A stretch of 64,000 bases of DNA from Micromonospora sp. LH3U1 (GTDB lineage: Bacteria; Actinomycetota; Actinomycetes; Mycobacteriales; Micromonosporaceae), in NCBI RefSeq assembly GCF_028475105.1, contig NZ_CP116936.1, positions 496,001 to 560,000 of the forward strand, read 5' to 3'. A model generated the notes under the pieces. It was not told the origin of the DNA, searched no databases, and worked only from the letters and a program-made list of their open reading frames with translations. This document shows positions 1 through 8,398 of this stretch, in pieces. The position numbers were made by a program, and so were the translations under genes. Position 1 is the stretch's first letter, and each line of letters opens with the position of its first letter.

Positions 1-63
1 GTCAACGCCTGATCCAGCACCGGCCCGGTGCCACACCTGGCCAAAGGCCGTACGCTGCAACGC

Positions 64-606
64 ATGCGTACGTGCCGGGCGTCTGCCGCCGGAAAATTCA
101 CGGTGGTCCTGGCCACGATCGTCGTCGTGCTCGCCGGCTGTGGTGGGGGGCCCAGCCCACGGGCCTGGGCGGCTTCGGTCTGCGGCGCGCTCACCCCGTG
201 GCGCTCCGAGATCAGCAAGTTGACCAGCAGCACGGACGAGCAGATGACCGCACGGACCACGCCGGCGCAGGCCAAGGAGAACCTGGTGCGGCTCTTCGGT
301 GGGGCGGAGCAGGCCAGTGAGGCCGCGCGCCGCAAGGTGGAGCAGGCGGGCGTCCCGGAGACCGACAACGGCGAGGCCATCTCCGCCGGTTTCCGCAGTT
401 CACTGGGGAAGATGCGGGACGCCTACGGCCGTGCCCGGGACACCATCGACGGGTTGGGCATCGGCGAGCCGACGGTCTTCTACGACGGCGTGCGGTCCGC
501 GGTGGAGACCCTCAACAAGGAGTACGACGCCAGCGCGCTGGACACCAGCAAGCTCAACTCCGAGGAGCTGAAACAGGCCTTCGACGAGGTGCCGGAGTGT
601 CGCTGA
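64..606 (+). CDS. putative lipoprotein, function unknown
   Basis: The product is about 180 aa. It begins with a basic N-terminus and a hydrophobic stretch ending in the lipobox LAGC, so it is probably exported, cleaved before the cysteine and lipid-anchored outside the membrane. The rest is soluble and helix-rich with few aromatic residues, and no catalytic motif was recognised. I chose the ATG at 64; a GTG lies 12 codons upstream at 28, but starting there would place a long polar leader in front of the signal peptide. The stop overlaps the GTG start of the next gene, which suggests translational coupling. The class (lipoprotein) is well supported; the function is unknown. Confidence 0.75.
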   Translation: MRTCRASAAGKFTVVLATIVVVLAGCGGGPSPRAWAASVCGALTPWRSEISKLTSSTDEQMTARTTPAQAKENLVRLFGGAEQASEAARRKVEQAGVPETDNGEAISAGFRSSLGKMRDAYGRARDTIDGLGIGEPTVFYDGVRSAVETLNKEYDASALDTSKLNSEELKQAFDEVPECR

Positions 607-1367
607 GCGGGCTCGGCGATTCCCCGGCGGCGCAGCCGCCGGCGCTGTTTCCCGTCCCCGAGCCCGGTGAGCCGACACCCGGTGAGCCAACACCCGGTGA
701 GCCGACACCCGGTGAGCCGACACCAGGCACGCCGCGCCGCCGCAGTGGGCCAGCTCAGCCCGGCCCCCCGCCGACCGAGGACGCGGGCCGGCAACTTGTC
801 TTCTTCGGCGCGGAGGCGGCCGAACCGACGGTCGCCGACCTGGCCGGGCTGCTCGCCGGGCCGGGCGAGGTGGTACGGATGGGCGGCACGGCCCGGCTGT
901 CGGTGCAGGTGGACGCCGCGTGGCGGGTGCACGTGCTCGTCGCCGAACTGGCGTCGCGGGGGCTGGCGGCGAGCTGGGAGCCGACCGAGGGCGAGCGACA
1001 CGCCGTCCGTACGTCGTACACCCGGGTCTTGAAGCCGCTCGCGGCCGCCTGGCTGCACGGTCCGGCGAAACGCCCACCGGCCACCTTTCATCTGACCGGC
1101 CGGCGGCTGCGGTTGTGGCTCGCCGCCGCCGGGACGCCGGAGCAACCCGGCGGCTTCCTGCTGCGGCTCGGTGCGGACGACCAGGAGTGCTGGGAGCCGA
1201 TCGGGGTGGCGCTCGCCGCGGCAGGGCTCGCTGGCACGCTGGTCGGCCCGGCTGAGGGCGGCCCGGCGTACCGGATCACTGGTCGGCGCAGGTTGGGCCG
1301 GCTCGCCGAGCTGGTCGGTGGGCCGCCGCGCGCGGCGCCTGCCGACGCGTGGCCGACCCGACCCTGA
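597..1367 (+). CDS. hypothetical protein with PGEPT tandem repeat
   Basis: A 256-aa protein whose GTG start overlaps the end of the upstream lipoprotein by 10 bases. Residues of about 20-45 are a low-complexity linker made of four PGEPT repeats. The C-terminal 200 residues look globular (VFFGAEAAEPTVADLAG near the start of this part) with alternating short helices and strands, and no motif I can assign. It lies just upstream of topA but 360 bases away. The linker is probably flexible and variable in length between strains (inference). Function unknown. Confidence 0.65.
   Translation: MSLSGLGDSPAAQPPALFPVPEPGEPTPGEPTPGEPTPGEPTPGTPRRRSGPAQPGPPPTEDAGRQLVFFGAEAAEPTVADLAGLLAGPGEVVRMGGTARLSVQVDAAWRVHVLVAELASRGLAASWEPTEGERHAVRTSYTRVLKPLAAAWLHGPAKRPPATFHLTGRRLRLWLAAAGTPEQPGGFLLRLGADDQECWEPIGVALAAAGLAGTLVGPAEGGPAYRITGRRRLGRLAELVGGPPRAAPADAWPTRP
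663..722 (+). repeat. 15-bp tandem repeat x4 in coding sequence
   Basis: Four head-to-tail copies of cccggtgagccgaca occur, the second carrying one change. Being a multiple of three, the repeat encodes PGEPT in frame and could expand or contract without breaking the gene. Confidence 0.9.
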
Positions 1368-1728
1368 ACCGGTCATTTCGCCCAGGTTGTCGACGGTGTG
1401 GGAGCGGCGGCCGGGTGTCCGGTGCCGGACAGCGGGCGGGCCGATCCAGGCGGAAAACGGGCGGGTCGGACCCCGGCCGTGGGCCCGCCATCCTCACAGT
1501 GGCCCGCTTCGAGCCCTACTCACGGTGTACGGTGGCGCCGTCCGGCAGTGCTGAGCGCGGCGGGGCGGGCGTCGACCGCCGCGCCATAGCGGTTTGCGGC
1601 CCGCGAAACCCGAAGCGCGGGCGGCGCGTTACGTTGGACATCCGGACCGCCGGTGCGACGGCGGGGTCGAAAGCGGTCGCTGTCCGGGCGCCGGCAGACC
1701 ACGAGCAGGAGTGAGGTCGGGGAGAGAC
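1368..1728. other. 361-bp gap before topA, no gene seen
   Basis: This GC-rich stretch between the hypothetical gene and topA holds no convincing gene. The topA frame stays open upstream to 1594 but the extension is Arg/Gly-rich and unlike any TopA N-terminus. The gap presumably carries the topA promoter; I could not single out a clear -35/-10 pair. Confidence 0.5.
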
Positions 1729-4569
1729 GTGCCAAGTAACGCTGGAACCACCCGTCTGGTCATCGTCGAGTCACCGGCGAAGGCCAAGACGATCTCGGGC
1801 TACCTCGGCCCGGGGTACGTCGTGGAGGCCAGCTTCGGTCACGTCCGCGACCTGCCGCGCAACGCCGCCGATGTGCCGGCCAAATACAAGAAGGAACCCT
1901 GGGCCCGGCTCGGGGTGGACGTGGACAACGGCTTCCACGCGCTCTACGTCGTCTCCGCCGACCGTAAGCAGCAGATCAGCAAGCTGATAAAGCTGGCCAA
2001 GGAAGTCGACGAGATCTTCCTGGCGACGGATGAGGACCGCGAGGGCGAGGCGATCGCCTGGCACCTGGTCGAGACGCTCAAGCCCAAGGTCCCGGTCAAG
2101 CGGATGGTCTTCCACGAGATCACCAAGCCGGCGATCCAGGCGGCGGTGGCCAACCCCCGGGAGATCGACCGCGACCTGGTCGACGCCCAGGAGGCCCGGC
2201 GGATCCTCGATCGGCTGTACGGCTACGAGGTCTCCCCGGTGTTGTGGAAGAAGGTCATGCCGAGGCTCTCGGCCGGCCGGGTGCAGTCGGTGGCGACCCG
2301 CATCGTGGTCGAGCGGGAGCGGCAGCGGATGGCCTTCCGCACCGCCGAGTACTGGGACATCCTGGCCACCCTCGCCGTGGCCAACGCCGGTGAGGGTCCG
2401 CGTGCGTTCACCGCCACCCTGATCGCGTTGAACGGCGACCGGATCGCCTCCGGCAAGGACTTCGAGCCGACCACCGGCCGGGTGAAGCCCGGTGCCGGTG
2501 TCGTGCACCTCGACGAGAGCGGCGCCCGTGGGCTGGCGGCCCGGCTCGCGGGGCGGCCGTTCACCGTCACCCGGGTCGAGGAGAAGCCCTATCGTCGCCG
2601 CCCGTACGCGCCGTTCATCACCTCGACCCTTCAGCAGGAGGCGGCCCGCAAGCTGCGCCTGTCGTCGCAGCAGACGATGCGCACCGCGCAGCGCCTGTAC
2701 GAGAACGGCTACATCACCTATATGCGTACCGACTCGGTGAACCTGTCGGAGACCGCCATCTCGGCGGCCCGACGGCAGATCGTCGAGCTGTACGGCGAGC
2801 GCAGTGTGCCGCCGGAGCCGCGCCGCTACACCGGCAAGGTGAAGAACGCGCAGGAGGCGCACGAGGCGATCCGCCCGGCAGGGGACAACTTCCGCACCCC
2901 GGGTGAGGTCGCCAAGGAACTGTCCGCCGAGGAGTTCAAGCTCTACGAGCTGATCTGGCGGCGCACCATCGCCTCGCAGATGACCGACGCGGTCGGCTCC
3001 AGCGTGTCGGTGCGCATCCGCGCGGTCTCCACCTCGCAGGAGGAAGCCGACTTCGGCGCGACCGGCAAGACCATCACGGACCCGGGCTTCCTGCGCGCGT
3101 ACGTCGAGTCCAGCGACGACGAGACCGCCGAGGCCGAGGACGCCGAGCGCCGGCTGCCCACCCTGGTCAAGGACCAGCCGCTGACCGCCGACGAGCTGGC
3201 CGCGCAGGGCCACCACACCCAGCCGCCGTCGCGCTACACCGAAGCGTCGCTGGTCAAGGCCCTAGAAGAGCTGGGCATCGGCCGCCCGTCCACCTACGCG
3301 TCGATCATGCAGACGATCCAGGACCGGGGGTACGTCACCAAGCGCGGCCAGGCGATGATCCCTACCTTCCTGGCCTTCGCGGTGATCGGGCTGATGGAGC
3401 AGCACTACCCCCGCCTCATCGACTACGACTTCACGGCCACGATGGAGAACGAGCTGGACGAGATCGCCGGCGGTGACCACGCCGCGGTCGACTTCCTCAC
3501 CGCGTTCTACTTCGGCAGCTCCAACGGCGCCGGTGACCAGGGCATCGCTCGCTCCGGTGGGCTCAAGAAGCTGGTCACCGAGAACCTCAGCGACATCGAC
3601 GCCCGCAGCGTCAACTCCATCCCGCTCTTTACCGACGACGACGGCCGCGAGGTCGTCGTGCGGGTCGGCCGGTACGGGCCGTACCTGCAGCGGGAGCTGC
3701 CCGGCGGCGAGCAGCCGACACCGGCTGCCTCCGGCGAGGGCGAGGAAGGCAGCGCCCAGGGCGACCGGGCGCCGATCCCGGAGGGCCTGGCCCCGGACGA
3801 GCTGACCCCGGAGAAGGTGCACGAGCTGTTCCTCGGCGGCAGCGGCGAGCGCAAGCTCGGCGACGACCCCGCGACCGGCGAGCCGATCGTGCTCAAGTCC
3901 GGCCGGTTCGGCCCGTACGTGTCCAGCGGTGAGCGGAAGTCCTCGCTGCTGCGTACGCAGACACCGGACTCGCTGACCCTGGAGGAGGCGCTCAAGCTGC
4001 TCAGCCTCCCCCGGCTGATCGGTGTCGCGCCCGACGGCGTCGAGGTCTTCGCCAACAACGGCCGCTACGGCCCGTACGTCAAGCGGGGCGAGGAGTTCCG
4101 TTCGCTCGAGTCCGAGGACCAGATGTTCACGGTCGGCCTGGACGCGGCGCTGGCCCTGCTGGCCGCCCCGAAGGCCCGTGGACGGCGCGCTGCGGCACCG
4201 CCACTGCGCGAGATGGGCGTCGACCCGGCGACCGAGAAGCCGCTGGTGATCAAGGACGGCCGGTTCGGCCCGTACGTCACCGACGGCGAGTTCAACGCGT
4301 CGCTGCGGCGCGGGCAGACTCCGGAGGAGCTGAGCCTCGCGGAAGCATCCGAGATGCTGGCCGAGAAGCGGGCGAAGGGTCCGGCGCCGCGTAAGAAGGC
4401 GGCGGCGAAGAAGGCCCCGGCGAAGAAGGCCACGGCCACCAAGAAGACGGCCGCCGCCAGCAAGTCCACCGCCGCGAAGAAGACCACGACGGCCAAGGCC
4501 ACCACTGCGGCCAAGAAGACCCCGGCCAAGAAGGCCGCACCCCGCAAGGCCGCCACCAGCACGGAGTGA
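1729..4569 (+). CDS. topA: DNA topoisomerase I (type IA)
   Basis: The 946-aa enzyme relaxes negatively supercoiled DNA by transient single-strand cleavage. The N-terminal Toprim domain starts with LVIVESPAKAKTI, and the catalytic tyrosine lies in ITYMRTDS at about residue 331. The C-terminal half has repeated GRFGPYV-type topoisomerase C-terminal repeats. The last 60 residues (from about 885) are a Lys/Ala-rich basic tail, usual in actinobacterial TopA, that binds DNA. I chose the GTG at 1729, preceded by a gggagag ribosome binding site. The acidic segment at about 665-690 is a linker. A single-gene transcription unit is likely. Confidence 0.97.
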   Translation: MPSNAGTTRLVIVESPAKAKTISGYLGPGYVVEASFGHVRDLPRNAADVPAKYKKEPWARLGVDVDNGFHALYVVSADRKQQISKLIKLAKEVDEIFLATDEDREGEAIAWHLVETLKPKVPVKRMVFHEITKPAIQAAVANPREIDRDLVDAQEARRILDRLYGYEVSPVLWKKVMPRLSAGRVQSVATRIVVERERQRMAFRTAEYWDILATLAVANAGEGPRAFTATLIALNGDRIASGKDFEPTTGRVKPGAGVVHLDESGARGLAARLAGRPFTVTRVEEKPYRRRPYAPFITSTLQQEAARKLRLSSQQTMRTAQRLYENGYITYMRTDSVNLSETAISAARRQIVELYGERSVPPEPRRYTGKVKNAQEAHEAIRPAGDNFRTPGEVAKELSAEEFKLYELIWRRTIASQMTDAVGSSVSVRIRAVSTSQEEADFGATGKTITDPGFLRAYVESSDDETAEAEDAERRLPTLVKDQPLTADELAAQGHHTQPPSRYTEASLVKALEELGIGRPSTYASIMQTIQDRGYVTKRGQAMIPTFLAFAVIGLMEQHYPRLIDYDFTATMENELDEIAGGDHAAVDFLTAFYFGSSNGAGDQGIARSGGLKKLVTENLSDIDARSVNSIPLFTDDDGREVVVRVGRYGPYLQRELPGGEQPTPAASGEGEEGSAQGDRAPIPEGLAPDELTPEKVHELFLGGSGERKLGDDPATGEPIVLKSGRFGPYVSSGERKSSLLRTQTPDSLTLEEALKLLSLPRLIGVAPDGVEVFANNGRYGPYVKRGEEFRSLESEDQMFTVGLDAALALLAAPKARGRRAAAPPLREMGVDPATEKPLVIKDGRFGPYVTDGEFNASLRRGQTPEELSLAEASEMLAEKRAKGPAPRKKAAAKKAPAKKATATKKTAAASKSTAAKKTTTAKATTAAKKTPAKKAAPRKAATSTE

Positions 4570-4587
4570 CCCGCCGAGGACCCTCCT

Positions 4588-4672
4588 AGCGTGATCGTCA
4601 CGGTTTCGGTGAAGTCGCGGTATCCCGCGGTCGGGGATAGCCCGGTTTCAGCGATCCGGAGTCGATCACGCT
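4588..4672. terminator. inverted repeat between convergent genes
   Basis: The 10-base arms agcgtgatcg (4588-4597) and cgatcacgct (4663-4672) flank an inner tatccc/gggata hairpin (4621-4639). It sits between topA and the opposing oxidase gene, where a bidirectional terminator is expected. There is no T-run. Confidence 0.4.
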
Positions 4673-4754
4673 CGGTGCGCTCGGTCTGACGCTGCTCGGT
4701 CGGTGGCGAGGCATTGGACGAGCTCGCGCTCTTGCGCCGGCGGCCCCGTCGTCG

Positions 4755-6071
4755 TCAGGCGCCGAGGACGTGGTTCAGGTGGGGGCTGGTGAAGACGCGG
4801 TTGGGGTCCAGCCGGTCGCGGATCGCCTGGAAGTCGGCGAAGCGCGGGTACGCGTCAGCCAGTGAGGCGGCATCGCGGTAGTGCAGCTTGCCCCAGTGCG
4901 GGCGGCCCCCCAGCCCGGCGGCAACCTCCTCGAAGGCCCGGAAGTACGGCTCGTACGGCATGCCGACGTACTGGTGCACGGCGATGTAGGCGTTGTCCCG
5001 GCCGTAGCCGTGCGACAGCCAGATGTCGTCGGCGGCGGTGAATCGCACCTCCACCGGGAAGAGCACCTTGAACGGCAGCCCGTCGACGATCCGCTGGAGC
5101 GCGGCTAGTGCCTCGGGCAGCGCCTCGCGGGGCAGGCCGTACTCCATCTCCACGAACCGGACCCGGCGCGGGGTGCAGAACACCCGGTCGGAGCGGCCGG
5201 TGTACTGGCGTTCGGTGAGGGCGCGGGCGGAGACCGCGCTGATCCCCGGGGCCAGCGCGGGCACGGCCCGGCCGAGTCGGCAGGCGCCGGCGAAGACGGT
5301 GTTGGCCAGGAAGTCGTCGTCCAACCAGCCACGCCAGCGGGGCAGTGGCCGGTCGTTGGCGGGTACCCGGTCGTTGGTCTTGATTTGGACCCGCTGGGTG
5401 TAGGGGAACCAGTAGAACTCGACGTGGTCGTGCCGGCCGATCAGCGCGGGCAGGTCGCCAAGCACCTCGGACATTTCGGCCGGGCGTTCGTGGGCGCGCA
5501 GCACGAAGGCGTCCACGCAGCGCAGGGTCACCTCGACCAGGACGCCGAGCGCACCGATCGACACCCGGGCGGCGGCGAAGACGTCGGGATTGTCGTCGGC
5601 GGAGCAGCGCAGCACCTCGCCGGTGCCGGTGACCAGGGTGATCGCCTCGACGAAGGTGGACAGGCACCCCCACCCGGCGCCGGTGCCGTGGGTGCCCGTG
5701 GAGATCGCCCCGGCGACGGTCTGCGCGTCGATGTCGCCAAGGTTGGGCAGCGCGAGGCCGTGCCGGGCGAGCAGGCCGTTGAGGGCGTGCAGGGTCATTC
5801 CCGCCGGTACGGTGACCAGCCGGTGTGCGACGTCGACGCTGACCGTGGTGTTCAATTCGGACAGTTCCATCCGGCGGTCGTCGGCGAGCGCGACGGCGGT
5901 GAACGAGTGGCCGCTGCCCGTCACGCGGATCCGACCGCCGTCAGCCGCAGCCAATCGGACGGCTTCTGCGACGTCGCTCGGCGAGCCGGGGCGCAGGATC
6001 GCGGTGGCGCTGCCACGCTGGTTGCCGGCCCAGTTGGACCACGGTGCGGTGAGCGATGCGGTGCCGGCCAT
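4755..6071 (-). CDS. FAD-linked aldonolactone/alditol oxidase
   Basis: A 438-aa flavoenzyme of the VAO/PCMH family. The N-terminal FAD-binding part contains GSGHSFTAVA, where the histidine is the usual covalent flavin attachment site in aldonolactone oxidases. Next comes the FAD-binding stretch DIDAQTVAGAISTGTHG. The C-terminal ALO-type domain ends with HWGKLHYRD and LDPNRVFTSP. Related enzymes oxidise L-gulono- or D-arabinono-1,4-lactone or alditols; the substrate here cannot be told. The ATG at 6071 follows a gaggag site. It is divergent from a TetR gene with a perfect operator directly upstream, so it is probably the regulated target. Confidence 0.88.
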   Translation of the reverse strand: MAGTASLTAPWSNWAGNQRGSATAILRPGSPSDVAEAVRLAAADGGRIRVTGSGHSFTAVALADDRRMELSELNTTVSVDVAHRLVTVPAGMTLHALNGLLARHGLALPNLGDIDAQTVAGAISTGTHGTGAGWGCLSTFVEAITLVTGTGEVLRCSADDNPDVFAAARVSIGALGVLVEVTLRCVDAFVLRAHERPAEMSEVLGDLPALIGRHDHVEFYWFPYTQRVQIKTNDRVPANDRPLPRWRGWLDDDFLANTVFAGACRLGRAVPALAPGISAVSARALTERQYTGRSDRVFCTPRRVRFVEMEYGLPREALPEALAALQRIVDGLPFKVLFPVEVRFTAADDIWLSHGYGRDNAYIAVHQYVGMPYEPYFRAFEEVAAGLGGRPHWGKLHYRDAASLADAYPRFADFQAIRDRLDPNRVFTSPHLNHVLGA

Positions 6072-6082
6072 GCGCGCTCCTC

Positions 6083-6109
6083 ATTCATGAATATGAACTG
6101 ACTTCATAT
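6083..6109. promoter_or_regulatory. TetR operator in divergent promoter
   Basis: A perfect 19-bp inverted repeat, atatgaa-ctgac-ttcatat, spans 6091-6109. A perfect 10-bp palindrome, attcatgaat (6083-6092), abuts it. Both lie 12-38 bases upstream of the oxidase start and upstream of the divergent TetR gene, a position for autoregulation and repression of both genes. It is AT-rich against a GC-rich background. Confidence 0.75.
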
Positions 6110-6219
6110 CAGGAACGTTCTAGCTGGTAAATACCGCAATTGCGATCCGCTCGTTGTACCGGTAGTCACGGACTCGTGACGTGGAGATATGTTCATCCGT
6201 CGAAGGGGGGTGGCACCGA

Positions 6220-6891
6220 GTGTCCACACCAGCCGCCACGACCGGGCCGCTGCGCCGCGTACCGGTGCAGGGTCGAAGTGTCGCGCGCGTACAGCGCATG
6301 TTGGATGCCTGCGCCGAACTCGTCGACGAGGTGGGGTACGAGGGGCTGACCACGACCCTGCTCGCCGAGCGTGCCGAAGTGGCGATCGGGTCGGTTTACC
6401 AGTTCTTCCCGGACAAACGGGCGATCGTGCAGGCGTTGACCCTGCGCACGATGGAGTCCTACCTTCAGCGCCTCGACGAGCGGTTCGCCTCCGACGAGAT
6501 GACCCACTGGTGGGACGGCGTCGACGCGGGGATCGACGAATACATCACGATGCACCGCACCGTCCCCGGCTTCCGTACTCTGCACTTCGGCGACGTGGTC
6601 GACCTGCACCTGCTCGACGAGCAGCGGGACAACAACGGCGTGATCGCCGACCAGTTGGCCCGGGTGCTCACCGAGCGTTTTGGGCTCACTAACGTACCGA
6701 AGCTGCGCTTCGTCCTGGAGATCGCGGTCGAGGCGGCCGACGCGCTGATCAAGCTCGCGTTCCGGCGGAGGTCCGACGGCGACGAGCGGGTGCTGCTAGA
6801 GGCGAAGGCGCTCATCCGGGAATACCTGCACCGCCAGGTCGACGGCCACGACAGCGGCCAGCCCGCCGAGCAGCAGGCCCAGCCCGCCTGA
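6220..6891 (+). CDS. TetR-family transcriptional regulator
   Basis: The protein is about 223 aa. The N-terminal helix-turn-helix domain reads LVDEVGYEGLTTTLLAERA then VAIGSVYQFFPDKRAIV, the classic TetR signature. The C-terminal ligand-binding domain is helical and ends in a Gln/Ala/Pro-rich tail. I favour the GTG at 6220, which has a gaagggggg site about 9 bases upstream, over the GTG at 6181. It is divergent from the FAD oxidase and probably controls that gene and itself through the palindrome at 6091-6109. The inducer is unknown. Confidence 0.9.
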   Translation: MSTPAATTGPLRRVPVQGRSVARVQRMLDACAELVDEVGYEGLTTTLLAERAEVAIGSVYQFFPDKRAIVQALTLRTMESYLQRLDERFASDEMTHWWDGVDAGIDEYITMHRTVPGFRTLHFGDVVDLHLLDEQRDNNGVIADQLARVLTERFGLTNVPKLRFVLEIAVEAADALIKLAFRRRSDGDERVLLEAKALIREYLHRQVDGHDSGQPAEQQAQPA

Positions 6892-6940
6892 GCCGCGCCC
6901 CAGCCCGCCTGAGTCGCGCCCCAGCCCCGAGCCGCGCCCC
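6880..6940 (+). repeat. 21-bp tandem repeat across a stop codon
   Basis: The unit cagcccgcctgagccgcgccc starts at 6880 and is repeated at 6901 with one change, followed by a partial third copy to 6940. The first copy contains the TetR stop codon, so slippage here would alter only the C-terminus or the trailer. Confidence 0.8.
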
Positions 6941-6942
6941 GC

Positions 6943-7000
6943 CGATCTAGGGCGGATCGTCGTGAGTTGATCTCCTGGAACAGCCACCTGCCCTAGATCG
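6943..7000. terminator. inverted repeat between convergent genes
   Basis: Perfect 11-base arms cgatctagggc (6943-6953) and gccctagatcg (6990-7000) are separated by 36 bases. They lie between the TetR gene and the opposing PLP-enzyme gene. A bidirectional terminator is likely; there is no T-run. Confidence 0.5.
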
Positions 7001-7043
7001 ACGGGGGCGGGTGGCGCTGGCAGGGCCGGGACGGGGCGACGGG

Positions 7044-8249
7044 TCAGAGGAAGGCGTGTCCCTCGCCTCGGTAGGTGGGGACGGTTGCCACGATTTCATT
7101 CCCCTTGATCAGGTGTAGCTCGTTGACCCGTTCACACAGCTCACCGGCCTTGGCGTGCCGGAACCACACCCGGTCGCCGACGCGCAGGGTGGCCGCCGCC
7201 GCACCGGACAACGGGGTCTGCACCTCGCCGGCACCCTCGGTGCCGACCAGCTTGAGCCCGGCCGGTAGCCACGGTCGGGGCAGTCGGCTGTCGGCGGCCG
7301 GGCCGGAGGCGATCCAGCCGCCGCCGAGCACGGTCGCCAACTCCGGCGTCGGCCGGCGGACCACCGCGCAGGCGAAGAACGCCGCAGGGGTGGGCCGCCA
7401 GGCGCGGTACGCGTCGAACAGCGTCGGCCCGTACAGGCCCGATCCCGCGGTGATCTCGGTGACCGCGGGGTCGGCGCTGGTCGCGGCCATGCTGCCGGTG
7501 CCGCCGCCGTTGACGAACTCCAGGTCGGCGTGCTCGCGTACCGCGGCGACCGCCGCGCCCCGGCGGGCCAGCAGTTCGCGGTACGACCTGCGCTGGGCCA
7601 GCCGGATCGCGCCGGCCAGCAGCGCCTGCCCCGGCGGCGCGTCGCCCAGACCGGCGATCTGCGCCTCGTACGACATGAGGCCGACCAGCCGGTAGCCGGC
7701 ACGGCGGGTGACGGCGGCGGCAAGCAAGCCGGCCGCCCGAGCGCTGTGCACCGGTGAACGGCGGACGCCGACGTGCACCCCGCGTACCGGCCGCCAGGAT
7801 GCGTCCAGTTCCAGGCAGACCCGCAGCTCGGCGCGCTGCCCGGGGGCGCGGACGTCGTCGATGAGGTCGAGCTGCCCGGTGCTGTCGATCATCAGCGTGA
7901 CCGCGTCGGCCAGCGTCGGATCGGCGGCCAGCTCAGCGAGTGCCGCGCGGTCCACGCTCGGGTACGCGACCAGCACGTCGTCGGTCACGCCGGCCCGGAC
8001 CAGCCAGATCGCCTCGGGCAGGGTGAACGCCATCACGCCGTGCCAGCCGGGTCGGGTGAGCGCTCGGCTGATCAACTCCCGGGCACGGACCGACTTGCTG
8101 GCCAGTCGGACCGGTTTGCCGGCGGCGCGCTCGGCCAGCGCGGCCGAGTTGGCGTCGAAGGCGTTGAGGTCGACCACCGCGTACGGCGGGTCGAGGTGAG
8201 CGGTCGCCCGATCCAGGCGCTCGCGAAGTTTGTCGCTTTCGATGGCCAC
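7044..8249 (-). CDS. PLP-dependent amino acid deaminase/aldolase-like protein
   Basis: The 401-aa protein has an alanine-racemase-type N-terminal barrel. YAVVDLNAFDANSA and then LASKSVR supply the lysine expected to bind pyridoxal phosphate. The C-terminal part resembles the D-serine dehydratase/D-threonine aldolase group (GLYGPTLFD, WFRHAKAGELCERVNELHLI) with a probable metal site. Such proteins act on D-amino acids in the cytoplasm; the substrate is unknown. The start is the GTG at 8249. It is divergent from the tmk fusion gene with a 150-base gap. Confidence 0.82.
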   Translation of the reverse strand: MAIESDKLRERLDRATAHLDPPYAVVDLNAFDANSAALAERAAGKPVRLASKSVRARELISRALTRPGWHGVMAFTLPEAIWLVRAGVTDDVLVAYPSVDRAALAELAADPTLADAVTLMIDSTGQLDLIDDVRAPGQRAELRVCLELDASWRPVRGVHVGVRRSPVHSARAAGLLAAAVTRRAGYRLVGLMSYEAQIAGLGDAPPGQALLAGAIRLAQRRSYRELLARRGAAVAAVREHADLEFVNGGGTGSMAATSADPAVTEITAGSGLYGPTLFDAYRAWRPTPAAFFACAVVRRPTPELATVLGGGWIASGPAADSRLPRPWLPAGLKLVGTEGAGEVQTPLSGAAAATLRVGDRVWFRHAKAGELCERVNELHLIKGNEIVATVPTYRGEGHAFL

Positions 8250-8398
8250 GTGAGCACGCTAACTGTCCGACGATGAATGCGAAATACCCTCGCGTACGTC
8301 CGGGCTGCGGTCGGTGCCTCCGGCGGCCTAGGCTCAGCGAGCAGGAGAATGTCGCCGGTGGGGCGGCCCCCCACCGGGTCTAGAGTGTTCCACCGAGG

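Noticed and set aside
663..722. Tandem repeat as a small CRISPR array
   Set aside because: The units are contiguous with no spacers and code in frame.
1771..3216. 481-codon open frame antisense to topA
   Set aside because: Low-complexity Leu/Gly/Arg/Asp composition and full overlap with topA; it is a product of the GC-rich codon pattern.
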